DNA from: Craterostigma plantagineum
Lineage: Eukaryota > Streptophyta > Magnoliopsida > Lamiales > Linderniaceae
Length of the DNA stretch: 64,000 nt
NCBI GenBank assembly: GCA_027422505.1
Contig: JAPQWV010000051.1
Coordinates: forward strand, 1,054,001 to 1,118,000
Direction of reading: 5' to 3'
The notes under the pieces were generated by a model that had not been told where the DNA came from, made no database searches, and was given only the letters and a program-made list of their open reading frames with translations. The translations under genes were made by a program, and so were the position numbers. Shown here piece after piece: positions 10,241 to 20,944 of the stretch (its first letter is position 1; each line of letters begins with the position of its first letter).

Positions 10241-13200
10241 CCCCCCCCCCCCCCCCGCAAGATGGATGGTATAGATCTATTACAGACATCTTGACAAGGA
10301 AATGCTGTAACAGAGGACCACTGAGGGGCTTTGTGAACAGATCTGCGACTTGATTCTCAGTCCTGACCGGTAGGAGCTTGATATTGCCTTTAGTAACGTG
10401 ATCTCGTACGAAGTGGCAATCAATTTCTATGTGTTTGGAGCGTTCATGAAATTTTGGGTTCGAGGCTAACTGGAGTGCTGAAAGGTTATCACAGTAGATA
10501 GCGGGAGGTTGGCTCAGCTGAACACCCAATTCTGCCAGCAAGCTTTTAATCCAGAGCAGTTATGCCAGTGTCGAACCAAGGGCCCTGTATTCTGCCTCAG
10601 TTGAGGAGCGTGAAACCGTGCCTGCCGTTTTGCTTTCCAGGTTAATAAGGAGTCACCGAGGAAGGTGCAAAATCCAGTCACTGATTTCCTCGTATCGGCG
10701 CAAGTCCCCCAGTCAGCATCCGAGAAACCAGTCAGGTCGAGATTAGAAGTGGAGCTGAAGAGGATACCCAGTCCAGGGGAGGCCTTGAGGTATCTTAATA
10801 GGTGATGAGCTGCTGTCATATGTCCAGTCCGGGGGGCCGATATGAACTGACTAAGTTTGTGCACGGCGAAGGTAATATCGGGTCTGGTAAACGTCAGATA
10901 GAGCAGTCTTCCAATTAGGCGGCGATACTTGAACGGATCATCTAACAGGTCGCCATCTGATTCTGTCAGCTTTGTAGAAGGATTCATAGGAGTGGTTAAA
11001 GGTTTCGATCCCAAGTAGCCTGCATCATCGAGCAGCTGTAATGTATACTGTCGTTGGGAGATGTATATCCCAGCTGAGCTTCGAGCCACTTCGACACCCA
11101 AGAAATATCTTAGATCACCCAAATCTTTGATCTTGAAGCTGCCCTTGAGAAGGTCTTTGGCAGCCTCGATAGCAGCCTGTGAAGGTCCAGCTAACACTAT
11201 GTCATCAACGTAGACAAGTAGGATTACTAGAGCATTACCTCTGCCCTTGAGAAAGACAGTGTGATCAGACTGCAGCTGTGAGAAGCCAAACGCCTTAACT
11301 GCGTCCGTAAATTTCTTATTCCACTGTCGAGAAGATTGCTTGAGACCGTAGATAGATTTGCGCAGCTTACAAACCATCCTGCCCTGCCCTTTTCTGGCGC
11401 AATCGCGGTAATAACCTTGTGGCAAGTCCATATAGACCTCCTCCATTAGGTCTCCATTTAAAAACGCATTGTTTACATCCATTTGCATTAGATGCCATCC
11501 GAGCTTAGCCGCGAGTGAAAGGATGATCTTGATGGTGTTGGGTTTGGCAACGGGGGCAAATGTATCTAAATAGTCCACCCCTTCCCTTTGATCATACCCT
11601 TTAGCCACCAAGCGCGCTTTGTGCTTTTCGATCTTGCCCTCTGAGTTAAATTTTAACTTGAAAATCCAGCGGCTCCCAATGGCCCTCTTTCCCTCGGGCA
11701 GTGGAACCACTGACCACGTGCCATTGCTTTCTAAGGCTTCAAACTCCTCATCCATAGCTTGCTTCCACTGATCTGATTTGGCAGCCTCAGTGTAAGACTT
11801 AGGCTCTTCTGCTAAGGTGATGTTACTGATGAAGGTCTGAAATTGCGTTGAGAAGTGCTGGTAAGACAGCACCTGGGAGATTGGATACAAGGTCTCCCCT
11901 TTTGTGACATTATGACAGTGATAATCTTTCAAGTAGTTGGGCCTCCTCGTCTGCCGGCCTGATTTCCTTTGATCAGTCTGAGGTTGAGTTAGGTCCAGTT
12001 CCTGCTGAGCTGATGTTGAATCATGCGGAATGGTTGGGGCTGGTGGATCACATTGGGTAGTTGGTGCTTCAATTGGCGAAGCTTCTTGGCCAAAGTACAG
12101 TTCCTCACTTGCACATGAGTGAATGGGATGGCCTTCATTCACTGGTGGCATTACACAAGGTTGGGGAAGCACACAAGCAGGGAAGGGATCATCTGCCGAG
12201 TGGGTAGTAATTAGGTTCTTGAATGGGAAGTCATCTTCTCTGAATTGAATGTCTCGAGAGATGAACACTTCCATGGTCTGCAAGTCGACCACTTTGTACC
12301 CTTTTACTCCATTGGGATACCCAATAAAGGCACACTCCTTTGCCCGCGCATCGAATTTCCTACGACCTGCAGTTAGAGTGGAACAAAAACACAAGGACCC
12401 AAACACCCGTAACATGCTATAATCAAAGGTTTTATGGTACAACAATTCATAAGGGCTCTTGCCTCCAAGCTTTCTGGAAGGCGTTCTATTAATTAAAAAG
12501 GCTGCAGTTAACACGCAATCAGACCAGAATTCAATAGGCACGGCCGACTGAAAGTAGAGTGACCTAGCAACATTGAGCAAATGTTGATGTTTACGTTCTA
12601 CTATGGAGTTCTGCTGGGGAGTTTCCACACAAGACATGTGATGGATGATGCCTTTTTCCCTAAAAAGATCAGTCAGCTTGAATTCTTTTGCATTGTCAGT
12701 CCTTACCACTTTAACTCGACACTTAAACTGATTCTCTGTTAATGCTAAGAAGTAGGATAGAACACTTTTCACTTCAGATTTCAGTTTTATCATAAAAATC
12801 CAAGTAAATCTAGTATGATCATCTACAATAGTCACAAAATATTGGTGGCCCGAATGTGATTTAACATGAAAGGGGCCCCAAACGTCACAGTGGATGAGGT
12901 CAAAAGCAGAGCATGCAGTTTTATTATTATCTGGAAACACACTTCTTTTCTGTTTTGCAACCGGGCATATCTTACAGAAAGTAGTCGTTTGCTCACTGTT
13001 ATGCCTCAGGGATGACCTAAGTATGTCTAGTACTTTGCTAGATGGGTGCCCTAGCCTCCTATGCCAAAGATCTAGGGACAATTCAGTAATGAGAACAGGT
13101 ACATTGTTAATAGAAACTGGAAAAACAGACTCGGCCTTGAACAGGTATAATCCTCCGATTTGATCACCCCTGCCAATCACTTGATGGGATGAATCCTGCA

Positions 13201-14647
13201 TCAAAAAACCATTAGTCTCAAAGGAAAACATGCTGTTCATTTGCTTAGCTAAGTAGCTCACAGACACTAGGTTGAATCGGAACTGTGGAACTATCAAAAC
13301 CTCTGTTAGTGTAATGTGACTACTCAGTTTACATGAACCTGCTCTATTAACCTTGATCACCGAGTTGTCTGGCAATATTACATTGGACCCTTCAATATTA
13401 TGTAGATCGTAAAGTAAAGCTTCATTCCCACACACATGTCGCGTGGCGCCAGAATCAACTAGCCACATTTTGGATCCTGTCAGTTGAGGTAAATTGAAAG
13501 AGAGACACATACCAGTGGTTCTTTCGACTGATTGGGCCTGTTCTTCACTGTTCTGTGGAATGCTTGAAGCCGTTTGAGAGATCAGGGCTTTTAGACTCTC
13601 AAGTTGGAATGGAGTCATTTGCAGCTGCACACACGCTTCCTTCGAGTTGGGCAGATTTTCTTGATTCTGTCCATGATTGGCAGCCTTGCCCACCGAGATC
13701 TGATTCAACCTCGCCCCTTTTATCCTTTGATTCTGCCTGAATCCAGGTGGATAACCATGAACTTGATAACAAGTTTCAATGGTATGGCCCCTCTTATGAC
13801 AGTGAATGCAAACTGGTTTCTGTCCATCCCTTTTCTGACTGTAATTGCCCTTCCTTTCCCAGCCTTGATCGTTCTTGAGCATCATAGCCATGTCATGAGC
13901 TTGAGTTTCTCCATCACGAGTGGCACTCGGGAGCATAGACCTTTGTCTTTCTTCTTGTACTAACAGTGAAAACACTCTGTTGATCGACGGCATAGGGTCC
14001 ATCAGCAGAATCTGCCCCCGAATTTGCGAGAAAGATTCGTTTAGCCCCATGAGGAAAGTCAGGACATAATCCTCATCCAAGTACGCCTTGAGTTCTTTCA
14101 CACCTCCACAGTTGCACTGACAGCTTGGTCTGTAGGTCATTAATTCATCCCACAAGGTTTTCAGCCTGGTAAAATACACAGAAATACTGCTCGAACCTTG
14201 TTCTAAGTTGATCAACTCCCTTTTGAGCTGAAATATTCTCGGTTTGTTTGTTTGACCGAATCTTTCTTGTAGATCGACCCAGACTTCTCTAGCTGATGAG
14301 TTATACAAAGTACTCGCTGATATATCCTTCGCAACCGAGCTTAGGATCCAAGATATTACCACATTATTGTTTCTCCTCCACGCTGAAATCTGATTCTGAG
14401 AGCTAACCGAGTTTTGTGAATCTGCAATCGGCTCCTTGAGGACTCCATTGACAAACCCTTCTTTGTTTCGGCCTATGAGGGCGATCATCATCGCTCGGCT
14501 CCACGTCGCGTAGTTATCGCCGTTAAGTTGCTCATGTACCAACAGTTGGCCCGAGGTATCATTACTGCTGAGAAAAAACGGGTCATTGATGAACACTGCC
14601 GAGCTTGAACTCGATGATGAGGGTGGCACTGATTCTGCCATAGTCAA
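10086..14647 (-). pseudogene. gag-pol: Copia-1 gag-pol polyprotein gene, broken in RNase H
   Basis: A 1377-codon frame starts at 14647. In order it holds a retrotransposon gag domain (about residues 50-240), a CX2CX4HX4C zinc knuckle (about 278-291), an aspartic protease with DSG near 397, a pre-integrase segment (LWHRRLGHP), the integrase core from about 585 with its D and E residues in HCDVWGPF, VRTDNAKEF and QQNSIVERK contexts, and the reverse transcriptase from about 975 with YVDD near 1145. Near 10622 a missing base shifts the frame, so the end of the 1377-codon frame is out of phase. The true RNase H continuation is seen at 10541-10086 in another frame, and a TAA interrupts it near 10577. 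Gag through RT is open, so the lesions are few and recent. Confidence 0.93.
10241..10257 (-). other. Copia-1 polypurine tract (G16)
   Basis: A run of 16 C on the plus strand followed by GC reads as GC-G16 on the element strand and directly precedes the 3' LTR. This is the expected place for the plus-strand primer of reverse transcription. A pure G16 run is unusually homogeneous. Confidence 0.8.
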
Positions 14648-14752
14648 TCACGATACAAGAACCTATCTGCGAAGAACCTTGAACCCTAGGGATCTCTTGT
14701 ACTGATTGGAGGGGAATCTTGAAATCTGTAAATCACTGCGCCGCGCGATTCA

Positions 14753-14764
14753 TCTCTGATACCA
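14753..14764 (-). other. Copia-1 primer-binding site (initiator tRNA-Met)
   Basis: On the element strand TGGTATCAGAGA directly follows the LTR end CATA with no spacer. It matches the 3' end complement of plant initiator methionine tRNA except for the last base of the usual TGGTATCAGAGC. Confidence 0.88.
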
Positions 14765-15183
14765 TATGAGATTTGTTTGAATTCGTTGTGTGAATCTAAT
14801 GAACAATTCGTTTAACGTGGTTCAGATTCTTTACAGAACCCTACATCCACGATCCAAAAATGGATTCTTGATTATATTGGGAACTTTTACAGAGGGTGAA
14901 AATGAAAGATGCGATCAATCGAACTAAGCCTTATCGCACACCTATTTAAAGAAGAGGAAAACGCGCTAAAAAGGAAAAACAGTCGTTATATCTAAACTTG
15001 GCTTGAGAACGTTGCTGGTACTCGCGATTCTATAAGTGAGTCGTCATAGAGTCGTCCTTCATAATATAAAAGCGCTTTTGTCTCTTATCACCGTTTCTTG
15101 TTTCATATTGAGCTGAACCATGTTGAGCTGAACACCATTATGCTCTTTCTTCATATTGAGCTTCTGCTGTTCATCTTCCAACA
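14765..15183 (-). repeat. Copia-1 5' LTR
   Basis: This 419-bp copy carries the element promoter: a TATTTAAAGAAG region near 14945 on the plus strand and an ATATAAAAG block near 15065. It is followed by the ACTAC target duplication. Confidence 0.95.
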
Positions 15184-15386
15184 ACTACTGTGTAATATTC
15201 TCATAGTAAAACTATTGTCTCTCCGTGGATGTAGGCGGTGGATGTAGGCGGTATTGGCCGAACCACGTAAAAATCTCGTGTTCTCTTTCGGCATCATTTC
15301 GGTTTTTATATTGTTCCAACAAAATTATCGCGGGTTCAAAATCAACTTCCGCTGGGCCCGAAAAATTACCGGTCAACCCCAACAAG

Positions 15387-15398
15387 TGGTATCAGAGC
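15387..15398 (+). other. GP-1 primer-binding site
   Basis: TGGTATCAGAGC lies two bases after the LTR end CCCCAACA, a full match to the initiator tRNA-Met primer site of copia elements. Confidence 0.9.
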
Positions 15399-15626
15399 AT
15401 TGCCCTGCTGGTATTCTAAGTATGCTCTCTGGCTGCAGATGTGTCTGATCTTCCACATCAAAAAAGATATAAGAAGGAAACATCGATCTGGGGGAGCCAG
15501 TGTCAGAGCGAGGTTCAACGACGTGATGCCTTGTACTATGGTACAAGATGGTTATCGTTGATATGATGCTCAGTGTCGGGCAGAGCTTGTGCGGCGGTGG
15601 AGATTTGGAGTTACGGCAATAGTGCT

Positions 15627-15898
15627 CAGGGACGGAGCTACGTTAGGGCTTGGGGGGGCTATTGACCCCCTAGCCAAAACTTAATATACTAGTTATTATG
15701 TAAAGCGATCGAATAATATTACTTAGTCTAGTGGCGAAGTCGGTGAAGTTAAGTTCATAGTGGCGATCAAGTTGGGTTCGAATGCCCTGAACTTCATTTG
15801 TTTCAATTTTCTCTGATTTCTTTTATTATACTTTGACCCCCCAACTTATGAATTTTTTCTTTTGCCCCCCCAACTCATTTGGGCTGGCTCCGTCACTG
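15627..15898. mobile_element. hAT-type MITE with 8-bp TSD ATAGTGCT
   Basis: The 272-bp element has terminal inverted repeats CAGGGACGGAGC and, on the other strand, CAGTGACGGAGC. Perfect ATAGTGCT copies flank it at 15619-15626 and 15899-15906. Runs of G and C (GGGGGGGC, TGACCCCC) lie inside the ends. It has no coding capacity. An 8-bp duplication with CA-starting termini fits hAT. It sits in the untranslated leader of GP-1, so it came after GP-1. A tRNA-like segment is embedded in it (see findings). Confidence 0.9.
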
Positions 15899-15939
15899 AT
15901 AGTGCTGTGTCACTAACCTTTGTTGGGAATTATCTAATC

Positions 15940-17220
15940 AGTACTATTTCGACCGTCCTGTTGAATCTGTGCAAGAATAATAGCGACGGATGACAACAAA
16001 GTGCGACACTGTGCTGGTGCGGGAGGTTTCACTCTGTGGCAGAGAAGAGTGAATGATGCTCGTGTGTCAAGGCTGGGGATATAAGCTTTGATGGAGACAA
16101 GGAAAAGTCGGAGTAAATGACGGAAATTTGGGGTCAAGATGTTAGGAAGAAGTAAGGCCCGTTTACTTCTTACCTCTCTTCCGAATTCGGATGATAATTT
16201 GGTCACAGCTATCTGGTACGAACCAGTGAAGGCAGTGGATGGTATAGTCAACTCTTTTGGAGAGGATGAGGCCAAATTATGGTGATAGTTGGACGTTGGC
16301 TATACACGGAGAGAGTCGTAGAGGAAGGTGACACGCCGGGGGATTTGGAGACAGCAGCAGGTCCAAATCAAGGTGGCGGGAAGGGCATGTGATGCTACAG
16401 TGTGGTGAGCCGGGACACGTAAGGAGAAATTGTCCGACTTGGAGGAAGAAGGACAACGGCTAGAAAAATTCCACAACGGATGTTGCACACGATTTATCTT
16501 AGAGACATTCTCACAGTCTCTAATGATGACGCTCGTTCTCATGAAGAAGGATATTAAATTCGATGCTCCATGATAATATTTTGATGCGTTCTGAAAAATG
16601 CGAACGATTTTTTCGATCTCCATGGGCCGATGGATATCGTTGTGTTATTCGATGTGTTGGAACCGGAAGATAAAAATGGTTGACGCAGCGGTACACATTT
16701 TGGATGGTGTGACGTTGTTTCAAAGTTGCGTAGAATTTAATATTCTTGAGCCAGTCAGATTCCAGGGCTATGGGGTTTTCATAGCAGGGGGAGTTTGAAA
16801 AATCATACATGGCGGAAAAGGTCCCGAGGGAGAAAAGTGCAAAGGTTTGTATGTCTGGACGTGAGTATGATATATAATATTTAGACTTCTTCGATGGGTT
16901 CACACAAATTGCGCACGCGTGGTGGAAATGTAGACGATGGTGAGAAGGAAAGTCATGCTGGAGAAGGGGTTACATCGATGTCCCTCTCCAGAATCGACGG
17001 GTAGAGTCGATTCGACAGTTGTACATAAGATTGGTCGCGGGTGAATCAAGTGGGTAGGACTCGAATTCTTGATTCGAATATGTGTAACTGATACAAGGAA
17101 GGCGAGTGAACGTTCTTGGTATTTACGAATGGATTACTCTCAGATAGACTCGCTGGAATGAGTGCTTGACGGTACAGAAGGCGATGCTCGAATAGGTGTC
17201 GAATGCGGCTGGCGGGAGAT
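15940..17220 (+). pseudogene. gag: GP-1 gag-protease remnant
   Basis: The sequence aligns by eye with GP-2 from the gag start (GCGACGGA at about 15984) through the copia gag motif TTCACTCTGTGGCAGAG, the zinc-knuckle region near 16390 (GGTGAGCCGGGACACGTAAGGAGAAATTG) and the protease-distal AGATTCCAGGGCTATGGGG region to the conserved tail after GAATCGACGGGTAGAGTC. Several internal segments are deleted and frameshifts are frequent, so no long frame survives. The position where pol should begin is the same as in GP-2. Confidence 0.85.
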
Positions 17221-17223
17221 AAT

Positions 17224-18380
17224 TGTTAGACCAGCCGCCCACGAGGACAACTGTAAAGATAATAATAAAATAATATTATAATTAGTACTGTCAAAATGGG
17301 CCGGCGGGGCGGGCCGGCCCGTACCCGCCAAAAGCCCGCCACTGGCGGGGCGGGGGCGGGTAAGCCCGCCTGTTGGCGGGCCTGGAAAATGAAGGCCCGC
17401 TCCTCCTGCAGGCGGGTAGCGGGCCTGGCGGGCTAAGCCCGCCAGTTATTAAAACAAATAAAATAAAAAGAAATTATTAAAAAATAGGAAAAAGTAAAAA
17501 AAATAATAATAAAAAATAGAAAAAATAATATAAAATTGGAAAAAAAATAAGAAAATGAAGGAAAATATATCTAATTTAATACTTTTTAATATTAATCTAT
17601 TTATGTTATTAAATACCTATTATTATTATTATTATTATATATTTGTATTATTACAAAATAAATAACATTATATTTTTTTTATTATTCTGGCGGGCTAAGC
17701 CCGCGGGTAGCCCGCCCCGCCCCGCCAAAGTCCGCACCCGCCGCGGGCTTACCCGCCCAGGCCCGCCTCCAGGCGGGCCTAAAATTTCAGAGCCCGCCTC
17801 CACGAGGACAGCTGTAAAGATAATAATAAAATAATATTACAAAATTATTTTATTTATATATAGGAATAAGAAAAATCCTAAAGATAAGAAATGAACGGCT
17901 CATATCAATTGGCGACGCGGCGGATTCCTGACCACCGATTTCGAGCAGTTCAGAAGACCTGAAGATATCTATAAATAGACTGATGATTCTTCAGTTATAA
18001 TCACCCCAAATGAGAGTCTAGAGAGAGAGATATGAAAGTGAGAGGTAGAAGATAATCCACCTTTGAGTGAATAAGGGTGAGAGCGGGTGCAGTTTTACTG
18101 TAGTAATTGAGGGTGGGTACAAAAATATTACCAGGTACAAAAATATTACCAGGGTAGGTGGGATCTTAGGTTTGGATTTAAACACGGACGTTATTTTGTA
18201 CTGTGTAATATTCTCATATATAGTACTATTCTCTCCGTGAACGTAGGCAGTATTGACCGGACCACGTAAAAATTTTGTTCTCTTTCGACGTCATTTCGAT
18301 TTTTATATTGTTCCAACAAATTGTCGCAGGTTCAAAATCAACTTCCGTTGGGCCCGAAAAATTACCACTCAACCCCAACA
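17224..18380 (+). repeat. GP-1 3' LTR enlarged by a GC-rich insertion
   Basis: It starts TGTTAGACCAGCCGCC and ends CTCAACCCCAACA like the GP-2 LTRs (573-583 bp). It is 1157 bp because a GC-rich/AT-rich segment (about 17281-17800) was added. Shared LTR landmarks include CGGCTCATATCAA, GACGCGGCGGATTCCTG, the CTATAAATAG TATA box near 17970 and CGAACCACGTAAAA-type sequence near 18260. Confidence 0.88.
17281..17839. mobile_element. GC-rich hAT-like insertion bounded by a 39-bp direct repeat
   Basis: The left end TACTGTCAAAATGGGC matches the CTGTCAAAACGGGC terminus seen in inverted orientation at 49085-49110, typical of a common plant hAT-like nonautonomous family. Arms made of GCGGGCC/GCCCGCC repeats flank an AT-rich core (17447-17685). 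The right side ends in GAGCCCGCC without a clean inverted terminus. The sequence CACGAGGACARCTGTAAAGA continuing to AATAATATTA is present at both 17240-17278 and 17801-17839, far longer than an 8-bp hAT duplication. Confidence 0.6.
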
Positions 18381-18558
18381 ATAATAAAATCATTCCAAGA
18401 AACTCCAATGGTCATCATTTGTGATCTTCAAGTGGCTGCTTGTTATTATTACAACATAGCAAGTGCATTGTATTATTGGGGAATTTTCTCAATCCTCTCC
18501 CTCTTTTCGTGTGTGTATAGATAGATGGAAAGAAACCGAAAATCTCATGTTGATTTCC

Positions 18559-20944
18559 TCAAGCAGTTGCAGTAGCAGTTGCAGCCGACCTGTAACATGC
18601 CCTCTTTGCAGCACGAACTACGTCTTCAACCTTTTTTTCGTGTTGAAAACATGAAATGTTGATCTCGACTTGACTCGACGAAAAATAAAAAATAAAATAA
18701 AAAAATAAAAACCTGAGGAAGAGCCATTCTCTCGAGATTAGGAGCGTACGGCATTGGAACGTCTGCCCCGGCGATCCTCTCCACGGGAGCATCGAGGTAA
18801 AGAAAGCTATCCTCTATTACAGATGCACTACACAATAAGATATAGATTGATAGGCGAATCGTCAATCATTTAATTAGTAGCACAACAAAGTCTATATTTT
18901 TTTTTCAAGGGAAGTTGGAAATTTCTTTCTTTTTACGAACCATATTTCAGCTCCAACGCCGTGCTGAGGGAACCCTTCTTCGACTGTTACGAGCCTATTT
19001 GTTTTCCTCACCGAGTCGTTGATTGCCATTCTATCTAAAGGCCTGATCGACCTCAGATTTAGCACCTGCGGACATTTATGATTGTTATGTTCTTTCTTCA
19101 AGTTTGATCTTCTTATATTATTATTTCGCGTTGAGGTTTATGTGTATGTAAATATATAATCAATCAATCAATCAAACCTACCTCGGCATCGATCCCTTCC
19201 TTGGCTAGTATATCAGCAGCCTGGGAAATCGAATAAAAGTCGGGATCTTGATCAGCATTTCAAAAAAGAAAAATCATATCTTTATTTATTACATCATGGT
19301 AATTTTTTGGCAATACCTGAAGAGAATAGCCCACCATCTTCGAGTAGGCTACTATAGTAACATCCCTTCCTTCTTTCTCAATCTGTAAATACACAAAAGA
19401 AGAAGAAGAAACAATCATAATAGAGAACATAAGATGATCAAAAAGACCTCTTACATTGTTCTATTACATACCTTGGCTTTCCCAATAGGGAGCGAAAAGC
19501 TCGAATCAAGGACCTCTTCGGTGACTGGGAAAGATTCGCCGTACCTATCATGTATGCAAAGATTCTTGGATAGCATATCTAATTGAATATTCGAATGGAC
19601 TAAAGAAATAAATAAATAAATAAATAAATAATATTTTTCTAGAAACTCACAGAAGCTCGTTCTCGAGAAAAACGACGGGGTCGGGATCTCTAATAGCTGA
19701 TTTAAGAAGCCCGCGAGCATCTTCGGAGGAATACGGAACCAAGACCTTCAAGCCAGGGATGGCTCCATACCAAGAAGCATAACACTTGTTTAAAAAGAAT
19801 AATATAGTATTATTCTCAGCCATCAATCACCAATGAAAAGTCAAATACATTTGCTATATGATATGGAAACAAAAAGAACCTGAGAATGCTGAGCAGCAAC
19901 ACCAGCGGCTGCACCGTTGGGTCCTCGGAAGACGATGGGGACGCTTATGGTGCCAGCCGACATGTAATTCGTTTTAGCAGCTGAGTTTACGAGGTGATCT
20001 ATCGCCTGCATTGCAATTTACTTATTTAATTTACTTTCCAATTCAATGATCGATAAGAACAGAGGAGCTTATTATGCGTGAAGTGATATTTTGTGCTTTA
20101 CCTGCATTGCAAAATTAAACGTCATAAATTCGACGATGGGCTTGAGACCATAAAACGCTGCCCCGACTGCGATTCCAGTGAATCCAGACTATATCATACA
20201 CATATAAAAACACAAAAGAGGTAAAACTACAAATCTGTATATAGTAATGTAAACACACACACACACACACACAAAGACAGTAACTATTGTGATGAAATTT
20301 CATAAGACGAACCTCTGTTATCGGAGTATCGACGACTCTTTCTGGGCCATACTTCTGCAAGAGCCCTTTCGAAATCTGCAATAAAAAAAGGATGGTAGTA
20401 ATTTAATTATCTATATTGTACAGAGAGAAAGGGAGAGAGGGTGAGAGGGAGACCTTGTATGCTCCTTGATATTCTCCAACCTGAAGTGAACAAAAAGAAG
20501 AATATGTATGAACAAACAGAAGACGTATACAAAAAAGAAAGAATATTTTGCTGAAACGAAATGATGCAGTGATGATATATATTGTAAGTGTTGTTATTGG
20601 CATCATATCACTTGCCTCTTCACCAATTAAGAACACCTTAGGATCAGCAGACATTTCCTCGTCGATCGCAGTGTTTATAGCTTCCCTCACCATCATCTAT
20701 AAAAAATTTCTTACATCGATCGATCTATGATCTCTCATCACGCTAATGGAGAAAACAGAGTACCTTTTTAGCAGCAGAAGCAGAGTAGTTTCTTGGCCCT
20801 AACACCACGCTCTTCAAGAACTAGGACATGATGAAACGATTAATCAATACATGTCAATTTCAAGAATCGTGTGATCACAGCTTAGCTCAGATGATTTACC
20901 GGCGGCGGAGAAGCTGCAACTCTCTGCATTAAAGTCTTCAACAT
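18559..20944 (-). CDS. PDHB: Pyruvate dehydrogenase E1 component subunit beta, mitochondrial (14 exons)
   Basis: This is the beta subunit of the thiamine-dependent E1 enzyme that decarboxylates pyruvate in the mitochondrial matrix. Exons, 5' to 3': 20944-20900, 20820-20764, 20696-20616, 20480-20454, 20375-20313, 20188-20102, 20005-19880, 19784-19651, 19544-19472, 19382-19317, 19220-19182, 19075-18941, 18837-18713, 18630-18559. They join in one frame. The N-terminus ([12 protein letters not shown]...) is basic and Ser/Ala-rich like a transit peptide. Family landmarks follow: [78 protein letters not shown] and PMPYAPNLE. Intron 3 uses a GC donor (GAG|GCAAGT). The protein ends in an unusual AATATATA tail. 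The start is the first ATG before the transit peptide. The gene shares an upstream region with the divergent 75-residue gene, and GP-1 lies just past its 3' end. Confidence 0.96.
20237..20273. repeat. (CA)n microsatellite in PDHB intron 5
   Basis: A run of about ten CA units (ACACACACAC) lies within the intron between the fifth and sixth coding exons. It is a likely length-polymorphic marker. Confidence 0.85.

Larger units (their letters stand above)
9821..15183 (-). mobile_element. Copia-1: near-complete Ty1/copia retrotransposon
   Basis: The 5363-bp element on the minus strand has 420- and 419-bp LTRs, an adjacent primer-binding site, a gag-pol frame, a G-rich polypurine tract and ACTAC target duplications at 9816-9820 and 15184-15188. 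The LTRs differ by about two substitutions and one 1-base indel by eye, so the insertion is young. On the element strand the LTR starts TGTTGG and ends CTCATA, so it has TG...TA rather than TG...CA ends. The coding region carries a frameshift and a nonsense change in the RNase H part, so this copy cannot make a complete polyprotein. It lies exactly at the truncated edge of GP-1. Confidence 0.95.
15184..18380 (+). mobile_element. GP-1: old gag-protease-only copia relative, 5' truncated
   Basis: Only the last ~200 bp of the 5' LTR remains (15189-15384, ending CAACCCCAACA). It is followed by the primer-binding site (15387-15398), a leader containing a hAT-type MITE, a decayed gag-protease region, the polypurine tract GGCTGGCGGGAGATAA and a 3' LTR (17224-18380). 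The whole layout is colinear with GP-2 at 50915-53767. In both copies the region after the protease passes directly to the 3' end with no integrase, reverse transcriptase or RNase H. It ends about 180 bp beyond the PDH E1 beta stop codon. Confidence 0.9.

Noticed and set aside
15720..15790. A tRNA gene
   Set aside because: Box A- and box B-like words are present, but I could not form the acceptor, D and anticodon stems; it is treated as a tRNA-like part of the MITE.
17287..17800. CpG island or promoter
   Set aside because: The GC richness comes from GCGGGC/GCCCGC repeats of a hAT-like insertion within an LTR, not from a gene start.
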